From: JAXLYX01 sp046351215 | GTDB taxonomy: Bacteria > Myxococcota_A > Polyangia > Polyangiales > Houyiibacteriaceae | Direction: 5' to 3' | Assembly: GCA_046351215.1 (NCBI GenBank) | Contig: JAXLYX010000019.1 | Span: 62,001 to 126,000, forward strand | Length of the DNA stretch: 64,000 nt | Part shown: in pieces, positions 57,635-64,000 of the stretch | Layout of the letters: every line of letters starts with the position of its first letter | Numbering within the stretch: the stretch's first letter is position 1 | Program-made: the position numbers and the translations under genes | Notes under the pieces: generated by a model | What the model was told of the DNA's origin: nothing | Seen by the model: only the letters and a program-made list of their open reading frames with translations | Databases searched by the model: none

Positions 57635-58154
57635 CGATGCGCGCATGGAGCGTCTCGCCCGCGCGCGCCAGCGCGGCCTCGGCGATGCCGCGCTCGTCGT
57701 CGCTCGCCACGAAGATCGCGCTCCGGTATTGCTCGCCGCGATCGCAGAACTGCCCGTCGTCCTGCGTCGGATCGACGTTGTGCAGGAAGACGTCGACGAG
57801 CCGCGCGTAGTCCACCTGCCGAGGATCGTAGACCACGCGGATCGCCTCGAGATGCCCCGTCGTTCCGGTGCAGACCTCCTCGTACGACGGACCTTCGACC
57901 GTGCCGCCCGTGTAGCCGGAGACCGCCGCCTTTACGCCCGGCAGCCGCTCGAAGGGCGGCTCCATGCACCAGAAGCAACCGCCGGCGAAGATCGCGACGG
58001 CCTCGCCCGCGCGCGGGGCCTCCGCGAGGCGGGTGCTCGGCGACGCGGCTCGCTCCGCGGGCGCGCTCGCCTGCACGGGCGTGGGGGGCGAGCTCGTCGT
58101 GCCGCACGAAGCGACGAGGAAGGCGAGCACGGCGGGGGCATGGACGAATCGCAT
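57483..58154 (-). CDS. msrA: Peptide methionine-(S)-sulfoxide reductase, lipoprotein form
   Basis: A 223-residue MsrA with the catalytic motif GCFWC at 59-63 (Cys60 active) and the C-terminal resolving-Cys region (GCGRD). A lipoprotein signal (LVASC, Cys17) and a Pro/Ala linker place it in the envelope, where it repairs oxidised methionines. MsrB at 17851 is cytosolic by contrast. GAGG lies before the ATG. Confidence 0.92.
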   Translation of the reverse strand: MRFVHAPAVLAFLVASCGTTSSPPTPVQASAPAERAASPSTRLAEAPRAGEAVAIFAGGCFWCMEPPFERLPGVKAAVSGYTGGTVEGPSYEEVCTGTTGHLEAIRVVYDPRQVDYARLVDVFLHNVDPTQDDGQFCDRGEQYRSAIFVASDDERGIAEAALARAGETLHARIVTRVLPAGPFYEAEDYHQDFHRTHPVRYQEYRLGCGRDARLRALWGSDGH

Positions 58155-58174
58155 GGAGACCTCGTGGAACGGGC

Positions 58175-58894
58175 TCAGCGCGAGCGTTGGTTCAGCGCCC
58201 AGCGGTAGGGGATGCGAGCGAGCGTCGTGCCGTTCGGCACGCTCGCGAGCCGGCGGCGCTCGTCGTAGCGCTTCAGCCACGCGAGCACCGAGCCGGCGTC
58301 GCGCTCGAAGTCGGCCTGGAACCAGAAGAAGATCTCGGAGACCTCGACGCGGCCGTTGTTCACGCGCACGTGCGTGTCGCTCGCCACCGCGTTCTTCGCG
58401 AGGCGGTCGAGCGTCGCGCTCAGCGTCGACTCGACGAAGGCGTGGCCGTGGAGCGCGGGGCAGGAGACCGCGCCGCAGTTCAGCGCGAAGTGCACGCGCG
58501 CGTCGTGGAAGCGCGGCCGGATGATCTGGTTCTCGAGCTCGTCGAGCGTCCGATCGCGACCCGCGACGCGATGCCTCTCCCGATCGAAGAAGCCCGGTAC
58601 GCGCTGCACCGAGGCGAGGGGGCGGTGCGCGAGCACGGACTTCACGACGAGGGCGTTGTAGGCGTTCAGCCAGCTCGAGAGTGGCTCGCTCTCGGGCATC
58701 GTCGCGACGCTCGCGAGGAAGCGATCGAGGTCCGCACGGGCCCGCGCATCCGAGGCGAGCGCGTCGTAGTCCATGCCACCGCCCCGCGCGTGGGCGACGA
58801 GGACGCGATCCCAGGGAGAGGCATCGAGCGCTCGGGCCGGAGCCGCGGCGAGCGAGAGCAGGGCGACGAGGAAGGGCAGGGCGAAGCGAGGCAT
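58175..58894 (-). CDS. DUF547-family exported protein
   Basis: A 239-residue protein with a cleavable signal (ending PARA-LD) and the DUF547 core: LSSWLNAYNALVVKSVL, DELENQIIRPRF.., HFALNCGAVSCPAL and a C-terminal FFWFQADFERD...WLKRY. The conserved Asn, Cys and His residues suggest an enzyme of unknown chemistry in the periplasm. TACAGT lies 6 nt before the ATG. It ends 20 bp from msrA and may be co-transcribed. Confidence 0.85.
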   Translation of the reverse strand: MPRFALPFLVALLSLAAAPARALDASPWDRVLVAHARGGGMDYDALASDARARADLDRFLASVATMPESEPLSSWLNAYNALVVKSVLAHRPLASVQRVPGFFDRERHRVAGRDRTLDELENQIIRPRFHDARVHFALNCGAVSCPALHGHAFVESTLSATLDRLAKNAVASDTHVRVNNGRVEVSEIFFWFQADFERDAGSVLAWLKRYDERRRLASVPNGTTLARIPYRWALNQRSR

Positions 58895-58972
58895 CGCTCC
58901 ACTGTACGGCCGCCCGCGCCCGACGTTACAGCGGAGCGGCGCCCTGGACGGGTCCATGGCATCGTGCGCGCC

Positions 58973-59929
58973 GTGCACGGAAAGGACGGCAGCGCGAACG
59001 CCCGCGGGCGGCTCGTGGGCGCGGGGCTCGTCCTGCTCTCGGCGGTCGGCTTTTCCGTCAAGGCGGTGCTCGCGAAGCTGATCTACCGGCACGGGGTCGA
59101 CGCCCTGACGGTGCTCGCCTTCCGCATGCTCTTCTCGCTGCCTTTCTACCTGGTCGTCGGCTTCGTCACCTCTCGGACCGCCGAGCCGCTGCGCCGGGGC
59201 GAGATGGTCCGTGTCCTCGGGCTCGGGCTCGTCGGCTACTACCTCGCGAGCTACCTCGACTTCCGAGGGCTCGAGCACGTGACCGCAGGGCTCGAGCGTC
59301 TCGTGCTCTTCCTCTACCCGACGATCGTCGTCGTCCTCTCCTACTTCGTCCACGGCCGGAAGCTCGGGAAGCGGGACGGCTTCTCCCTGGCCCTCTCGTA
59401 CGGGGGGATCGCTCTCGTCTTCGCGGGCGACGTCGGCGCGCTCGGGCAGGGGGACGTGGCCCTCGGGGGCGGTCTCGTGTTCGGGAGCGCGGTCGCCTAC
59501 GCCTGCTACCTGGTCGGCAGCGGTCCCCTCGTGCTCCGTCTCGGCCCCCTCCGATTCACGGCCTTCGCCATGACCGTCTCGAGCGTGGCCAGTGTAGGAC
59601 ATTTCCTCCTATCGAATCGCGGCCGCCTTCCCCCGCTTTCGGACGAGGCGATCCTCCTCCTCGTGGCCATGGCCCTCTTCGCGACCGTCCTCCCGACCTT
59701 CCTCCAGGCGGAGGGGCTCCGGCGGGTCGGACCCAGCGACGCGGCCATGATCGGGGCGATCGGGCCCGTGGTGACGATCTTCCTCGGGGCCGTCTTCCTC
59801 GACGAGCCGGTCCATACGGAGGAGCTCTTCGGGACCGTCCTGGTCCTCGGAGGGGTGCTCTTGGTGAGCATCCCGCCAAAGCCGAAAGCGCCGAGGGAGC
59901 TGGCCCGCACGGAACGTTCCGGGACCTAG
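58973..59929 (+). CDS. EamA-family (DMT superfamily) transporter
   Basis: A 318-residue integral membrane protein with about ten helices and two EamA repeats. Conserved segments include LSAVGFSVKAVLAKLIYRHG, TAGLERLVLFLYPTIVVVLS and GPSDAAMIGAIGPVVTIFLGAVFLDEP. Such proteins export metabolites or amino acids. The GTG at 58973 is taken; a GTG at 58964 is possible. Divergent from the DUF547 gene. Confidence 0.82.
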   Translation: MHGKDGSANARGRLVGAGLVLLSAVGFSVKAVLAKLIYRHGVDALTVLAFRMLFSLPFYLVVGFVTSRTAEPLRRGEMVRVLGLGLVGYYLASYLDFRGLEHVTAGLERLVLFLYPTIVVVLSYFVHGRKLGKRDGFSLALSYGGIALVFAGDVGALGQGDVALGGGLVFGSAVAYACYLVGSGPLVLRLGPLRFTAFAMTVSSVASVGHFLLSNRGRLPPLSDEAILLLVAMALFATVLPTFLQAEGLRRVGPSDAAMIGAIGPVVTIFLGAVFLDEPVHTEELFGTVLVLGGVLLVSIPPKPKAPRELARTERSGT

Positions 59930-59932
59930 GCG

Positions 59933-59962
59933 TTGACAGCCTCTTTCCGGGGCCGGTAGAAC
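59933..59962 (+). promoter_or_regulatory. Sigma70-type promoter of the envelope operon, leaderless
   Basis: A perfect -35 TTGACA (59933-59938), an 18-bp spacer and TAGAAC (59957-59962). The start codon at 59971 is only 8 nt beyond the -10, so the transcript begins at or near the ATG. No Shine-Dalgarno is present. Confidence 0.6.
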
Positions 59963-59970
59963 CGACCACG

Positions 59971-60663
59971 ATGCCTCGGACTAGCACCTGGCGCGCGGGG
60001 CTCGCCCTGACTCTCGCCCTCCTGGCCACCACCTCGGTGCTCGGCTCAGCGGTCTCGGTCGCCGAGGCCCAGTGCATCGACGAGGCCATCGAGGACGAGC
60101 TCAACGCCCGGCGCCGGTACCGCGGCGTCGAGGAACGCCTCTTCCGCAAGGCGATGCGCCACGAGCTCAGCATCATGGGGGGCGGCTACATGGCCGACCT
60201 CCTCTCGTCCTGGTGGCTCGCGAGCGGCGCCTACACCTTCCACGTCACCGAGTCGATCGGCCTCGAGGCCTCGTTCGGCTTCACGCGGGCGAAGTCGGAC
60301 GTCCTCCGAACGGTGGAGGCCGACCTCGGGACGACCCTCGTGCGGATCGACACCCCGGTCTTCCTCTACATGGGCCACCTGCTCTGGTCGATGGCCTACG
60401 GGAAGATGCGCTGGTTCGGCGGGCGGATCTCCCGATTCGACCTCTACCTGGCGCTCGGCGGGGGCGTGACCGACAACCAGACCGCGGCAGGCCTCACCTT
60501 CAGCGGCGGCCTCGGTCTCAAGCTCTACTTCAATTCCTGGTTCTCGATGCGCTTCGACGTGCGGAACCAGGTCCTCTCGCAGGAGCTGCTCGGCCGCTCC
60601 CAGATCGTCGACAACCTCGCCGTCACCCTGGGCCTCTCGGTCTTCCTTCCCCCGAGGTATTGA
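59971..60663 (+). CDS. Outer membrane beta-barrel protein (myxobacterial type)
   Basis: A 230-residue exported protein with a signal ending AEAQ and a barrel-like mature part: FLYMGHLLWSMAYGKMRWFGG, FDLYLALGGGVTDN and LKLYFNSWFSMRFDVRNQVL alternate like membrane strands and match the small OMP family seen in deltaproteobacteria and linked to gliding motility genes in Myxococcus. First gene of an operon with two exported proteins following. A direct role in motility is inference. Confidence 0.65.
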   Translation: MPRTSTWRAGLALTLALLATTSVLGSAVSVAEAQCIDEAIEDELNARRRYRGVEERLFRKAMRHELSIMGGGYMADLLSSWWLASGAYTFHVTESIGLEASFGFTRAKSDVLRTVEADLGTTLVRIDTPVFLYMGHLLWSMAYGKMRWFGGRISRFDLYLALGGGVTDNQTAAGLTFSGGLGLKLYFNSWFSMRFDVRNQVLSQELLGRSQIVDNLAVTLGLSVFLPPRY

Positions 60664-60666
60664 CCC

Positions 60667-61518
60667 ATGCGCCGGTACTGCCTCGCCTTCCTCGTCACGC
60701 TCCTCGTCGCCTCCGTCGCGGATCCCACGCTCGCGCAGCAGCGCAGGAGCCATCACCGCCGGAGGCCCCGGCCCGCGGCCGCGACGACCGAGCCGGCTGC
60801 GCCGGCCGAGGGCGAGGCGGCCGCGCCCGCCGAAGCGTCCTCCGCACCCGGCGCTCCCACGACGCCGGCCGCCGCCCCGGCGCAGGCTGGGACCGCGCCG
60901 GCGGCCGCCGCCGCGCCGGCGCCCACTCCGGCCCCGACCTCGGCCACGGCTACCGCCCCAGCGGCGGCTCCGGCGACCACGCCCCCCGAGGTTCCGCCCC
61001 CGTCGACCGATTTCGGCGACACCGCCCCGCTGCCCGACCTCGCCGGTGCCCGTGCGGAGTACGAGGCGATCATGAACGAGCTGGTCGAGACCCGCTCGCG
61101 CGTGGCCGTCCTCGGCGAGCAGCTCTTCGACACGCAGGTGCGGATCCGGATCGTCGATCGCGCCCGCCTCGAGCAGGACCTCGTCACGATGCGGATCTCG
61201 CTCGACGGAACGGCGGTCTTCTCCGCCGAGCCGACCGGGCAACGCGAGGAAGCGCGCCAGGTCTTCGAGGGCTTCGCCGCGCCCGGGCCGCACTCGCTCT
61301 CGCTCTCGATCGAGCGCCGCTCGCGCTCCGACGAGAATTTCCGCGTGGCCCGGGACGAGACGTTCCGCTTCGTCGTCGTCCGCGGGAAGATCACCGAGAT
61401 CACGATCCTGCTGAACGACCGCTCCGACGCGGCCCACGCGATCGAGGCCTCCGGCCACGGCGAGTTCGACGTCCGGACCCGCGTCCAGATCGCGACGCTG
61501 GCGCGCGAGGCACGCTGA
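60667..61518 (+). CDS. Exported protein with Ala/Pro linker, function unknown
   Basis: A 283-residue protein: signal (ending TLAQQ), a long Ala/Pro-rich low-complexity stretch (about 30-115), then a C-terminal domain of about 160 residues starting GARAEYEAIMNEL and ending in a short helical tail. The linker would span a cell-envelope layer. Starts 3 bp after the barrel gene and overlaps the next start by 1 bp (TGATG), so it is part of the same operon. No domain recognised. Confidence 0.6.
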   Translation: MRRYCLAFLVTLLVASVADPTLAQQRRSHHRRRPRPAAATTEPAAPAEGEAAAPAEASSAPGAPTTPAAAPAQAGTAPAAAAAPAPTPAPTSATATAPAAAPATTPPEVPPPSTDFGDTAPLPDLAGARAEYEAIMNELVETRSRVAVLGEQLFDTQVRIRIVDRARLEQDLVTMRISLDGTAVFSAEPTGQREEARQVFEGFAAPGPHSLSLSIERRSRSDENFRVARDETFRFVVVRGKITEITILLNDRSDAAHAIEASGHGEFDVRTRVQIATLAREAR

Positions 61519-63605
61519 TGACGCGAGCCGCGCGCAGGAGAGGGCGTGCGAGGCGAGGAGCCCTGCTCCTCGTCGCCGGCGCGCTCTTCCTGCCGGAGGG
61601 CGCGCGCGCCGACGAGCCCACGGGCCCCGATCCCGTCCTGGTCTCCTACCTCGACGCGCTCGCCGCGCGGCGCCTCGTCGCGCCGGAGCTCGGCTCCATC
61701 GAGATGCTGCGCGAGCGCGCGCGCCACGGCGAGACGCTCTACTTCCAGGGGCGCTACGACGAGGCGGCGGTGATCTTCTACGAGATCGCCGAGAGCCCGA
61801 GCTACGCCGATTTCCGCGAGCTGCCCGAGTACCTCGGCGCGGAGTTCCTGCTCGCCCGCTCGCTGACGGAGGTCGGCGCGTACCGCACGGCCCGCGCGTA
61901 CCTCGAGCGGATCCTCGTGAAGGGGCCGTCCGAATCCCTCTTCGGACCCGCCGTCCGCGCCTACGTCGACGTCGCGCTCGTCTCGGCCGATCCGGCCGAG
62001 GCCGCGGAGCGGCTCGCCTCCATCACGACCGAGCCGTTCCCCGAGGACTCGGAGAACGAGCTCCGCTACCTCCGCGCGCGCGAGCTCTACGACGCGGGGA
62101 GCTTCGCGGAGGCGGAGCCCGTCTTCGCGAGCATCACGCGCCGCAGCCGGTTCTACGCGAACGCGCAGTACTTCCGCGGTCTCGTCGCCGCGCGCGCCGG
62201 CGATCTCCCGGGGGCCGAGGCGCGCTTCTGCAGCATCGCGTCCACGCCGGACGACGAGCGCTTCACGTTCTTCGTCGACGATCGCTACTTCGCGATCAAG
62301 GACCTCGCCTGGCTCGGCCTCGGCCGCGTCGCCCACGAAGGGCGCCGTTCGAGCGACGCCTTCTACTACTACTTCCAGGTGCCCGCGGACTCCGAGCGGG
62401 TCGCCGAGGCGATGTTCGAGGCCGCCTACGCGATGTACGAGGGTGACGACCTCGAGACGGCCGACGACCTCCTCGACCAGCTCGAGGCCCGATTCCCCGC
62501 GAGCCCCTTCTCGCACGAGGCCTCGCTCCTCCGCGGCTACGTCCACCTCGCGCGCTGCGAGTTCGATCAGGCCGACGCGCAGTTCCAGCGCTTCCTCGCC
62601 CGCTTCGTGCCGGTGCTCGAGGAGGTCGATCGCGTGCTCGCGAGCCCTTCGCGCAAGGAGCGGCTCCACGAGCGCCTTCTCGACGAGGCGCTCCGTTCGG
62701 AGCAGGAGCGGCAGGCCCGCGAGGAGGCCGCGGCCGATGCCGCGCGCACCGAGACCTCCGCGGCCACGCTGGCGAACGCCGAGGCCGCCCGCTCGACGAC
62801 GCCGGCGCCCGAGCCCACGGTCGACGCCATCCTCCTCGCGCTGCTCTCGGTGGATCCCACGTTCTATCGTCTGCACGCGGACCTCCGGCTGCTCGACGCC
62901 GAGGCCGCGAGAGCCGGGCGTCTGCCGATCGAGCTGCGCGAGATCGCCGCCCGTCTGCGCGGCGAGGACCGTCCGGTCGAGGCGAGCGCCATCGAGCGCT
63001 TCGACACCGACTCCTCCGGCCTCCGGGCCGACGTCGCTCGCGCCCGCGAAGCCTTGCGCGTCCTCGAAGGGCAGATCGACGAGCTGCGGCGTGCACGTGC
63101 GCCGCGGGCGCAGGTCGCGGAGCTCGAGGCACGGACGCGGGCGATCGGCGAGCGCATCGCGCGCCTCTCTCGCTCGATCCCCCTGCGCGGCTCGGGCGTG
63201 GCTGCCGATTCCGTCCCTCTCGGGGCCGGGGCCAGCGTGGAACAGCTCATCGCGAGCGACGTGCGTCGCACCGAGGCGATGCCGGCGCGGGTCGCGGCGG
63301 TTCGCGCGCGTCTCGCCGACGCGACGAACGAGGCGGCAGTGCGGGGCCTCGTGCGCCTGCGCGACACGCTCGCCCAATACCTCCGCCGCGCGCGGATCGG
63401 CCGCATCGACGCCGTGATGGGCAGCAAGAGGCGCATCGAGATCCAGATCGAGAGCCTCTCGGCCGGTCGTTTCCCGCCCGAGCTCGTCGATCCGCTCCGC
63501 ATCCAGGGGCTCCTCCGCGAGGACGAGGAGTACTGGCCCTTCGAGGGGGAGCTCTGGACCGACGAGATGGAGGATCCGGCGAATCGTGGACGGAGGCGCC
63601 GATGA
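61518..63605 (+). CDS. Exported TPR/coiled-coil protein
   Basis: A 695-residue exported protein with TPR-like helical pairs over residues about 55-390 (for example ETLYFQGRYDEAAVIFYEIA and SDAFYYYFQVPADSERVAEAMFEAAYAMY) and coiled coils afterwards (REALRVLEGQIDELRRARAPRAQVAEL). Signal ends EGARAD. Long periplasmic TPR proteins accompany beta-barrels in the gliding (Glt) operons of myxobacteria, but I cannot name an orthologue. ATGA overlap with the next gene. Confidence 0.65.
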   Translation: MTRAARRRGRARRGALLLVAGALFLPEGARADEPTGPDPVLVSYLDALAARRLVAPELGSIEMLRERARHGETLYFQGRYDEAAVIFYEIAESPSYADFRELPEYLGAEFLLARSLTEVGAYRTARAYLERILVKGPSESLFGPAVRAYVDVALVSADPAEAAERLASITTEPFPEDSENELRYLRARELYDAGSFAEAEPVFASITRRSRFYANAQYFRGLVAARAGDLPGAEARFCSIASTPDDERFTFFVDDRYFAIKDLAWLGLGRVAHEGRRSSDAFYYYFQVPADSERVAEAMFEAAYAMYEGDDLETADDLLDQLEARFPASPFSHEASLLRGYVHLARCEFDQADAQFQRFLARFVPVLEEVDRVLASPSRKERLHERLLDEALRSEQERQAREEAAADAARTETSAATLANAEAARSTTPAPEPTVDAILLALLSVDPTFYRLHADLRLLDAEAARAGRLPIELREIAARLRGEDRPVEASAIERFDTDSSGLRADVARAREALRVLEGQIDELRRARAPRAQVAELEARTRAIGERIARLSRSIPLRGSGVAADSVPLGAGASVEQLIASDVRRTEAMPARVAAVRARLADATNEAAVRGLVRLRDTLAQYLRRARIGRIDAVMGSKRRIEIQIESLSAGRFPPELVDPLRIQGLLREDEEYWPFEGELWTDEMEDPANRGRRRR

Positions 63606-64000
63606 TCCGTCGCGCGCTCGCACGATCGCTCATCGGTCTGCTCGCCCTCGCACCGCTCCTCCCGGTCGCGACCGGTCGCGCCGCGCCGCGCCGTCCGACC
63701 TCGCGCGTGGCGCAGGCCGTCGATCCCGAGAACCGAACGGATCCGGCCCCCGAGCAGACGGTCTCGCTCGCGGCCGACGAAGACGAAGGGATCGGGGCGC
63801 CGACCGACGACTCCGTGCCCGACCTCGAGGAGCGTCTCTACCTCCGCGAGCGCCCGGACTCGCTCGGCGCGGCCGCGCGTGAGTACCGCGACGAACGCAT
63901 CGCCGAGCTGCTCGCACAGCGGGAGGCCCTCGCGCACGAACGGCGCCTCGAGGCGATCGCGCTGCTCGAGCGCTTCCTCGCGACGGAGCCCGAGACGGCG
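63602..64000 (+). CDS. Exported protein, 3' end beyond window
   Basis: The first 133 codons of a protein with a signal peptide (MIRRALARSLIGLLALAPLLPVATG-like N-terminus) and then a charged helical segment (LEERLYLRERPDSLGAAARE, LERFLATEPETA) that looks like the start of TPR helices. Its ATG overlaps the preceding stop by 4 nt, so it continues the same operon. The rest lies outside the window. Confidence 0.6.
   Translation, partial: MIRRALARSLIGLLALAPLLPVATGRAAPRRPTSRVAQAVDPENRTDPAPEQTVSLAADEDEGIGAPTDDSVPDLEERLYLRERPDSLGAAAREYRDERIAELLAQREALAHERRLEAIALLERFLATEPETA

Noticed and set aside
1..64000. Search for tRNA, rRNA, insertion sequences, integrase genes and CRISPR repeats.
   Set aside because: Gaps between genes are all below 300 bases and none shows a cloverleaf, terminal inverted repeats with a transposase, or a repeat-spacer pattern; no transposase or integrase frame was recognised.

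Overview
This is a GC-rich, densely coding bacterial window whose content points to a myxobacterium-like member of the Myxococcota, possibly the Polyangia/Sandaracinus side. The basis is very high third-position GC, many Cys-anchored lipoproteins of unknown function, a tandem Kazal-domain lipoprotein, an S74-chaperone-type lipoprotein, a deltaproteobacterial-type outer membrane beta-barrel linked to TPR proteins, and modular signalling proteins. No insertion sequence, prophage, CRISPR array, rRNA or tRNA is visible, and no gap between genes exceeds 300 bases. The assignment is inference; no marker gene in the window settles it.

Region by region. 1-5555: an overlapping run of a GH3-type adenylating enzyme (cut by the window edge), an ICMT-like methyltransferase, a PaaK-like ligase and a fatty acyl-AMP ligase, probably one acyl or aryl acid activation pathway. 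5601-7353: two lipoproteins and glyoxalase I. 7361-11444: a TetR regulator, an alpha/beta hydrolase and a homogentisate-dioxygenase-like ring-cleavage enzyme, divergent from a flavin monooxygenase across a perfect 27-bp palindrome; this looks like an aromatic-compound cassette with its own operator. 11478-20358: envelope lipoproteins, plant-type enoyl-ACP reductase FabI, PpnP, an FATP-type acyl-CoA synthetase, MsrB, a Gfo/Idh/MocA oxidoreductase and a Kazal protein. 20361-23541: a sterol-desaturase-family hydroxylase with a membrane-anchored FAD/2Fe-2S reductase, divergent from a TetR gene, with two CCTA-N8-TAGG elements between. 23661-33805: GNAT and 2OG-oxygenase-like proteins, BamD-like and TPR proteins, a ferredoxin, a triple-receiver protein with a dead GGDEF domain, PhoH and a GAF/HD-GYP protein. 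33799-41917: a lipoprotein, a GT-C-like membrane protein, PurB, a YugP-type peptidase, NudC and CysK.

42033-54357 is the most interesting part: nitrate and nitrite respiration. Rightward lie nirK (a lipoprotein form with a C-terminal cytochrome c), nirV and sco. Leftward lie a tetraheme lipoprotein cytochrome, an NrfC-like iron-sulfur protein, an NrfD-like quinol dehydrogenase, napD, napA, a duplicated four-heme napB, napF and a small unknown protein. An alginate-export-type porin sits between the two arms. Electrons probably pass from quinol through the NrfCD-like module and the tetraheme protein to NapB and NapA, and nitrite then passes to NirK. NapC and NapGH are absent from the window, as are NO and N2O reductases. 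The same FNR/CRP-type core, CTGAT-N4-ATCAG, lies before nirK and before the porin gene.

54553-64000: a lipase with a small partner, a lipoprotein, a possibly frameshifted nuclease-like gene, MsrA, a DUF547 protein, an EamA transporter, and the start of an envelope operon (beta-barrel, Ala/Pro-rich exported protein, TPR protein, partial exported protein) that runs off the window. Across the window many genes lack a Shine-Dalgarno sequence and instead have a -10-like hexamer only 5-12 nt before the start codon, which suggests common leaderless transcription.
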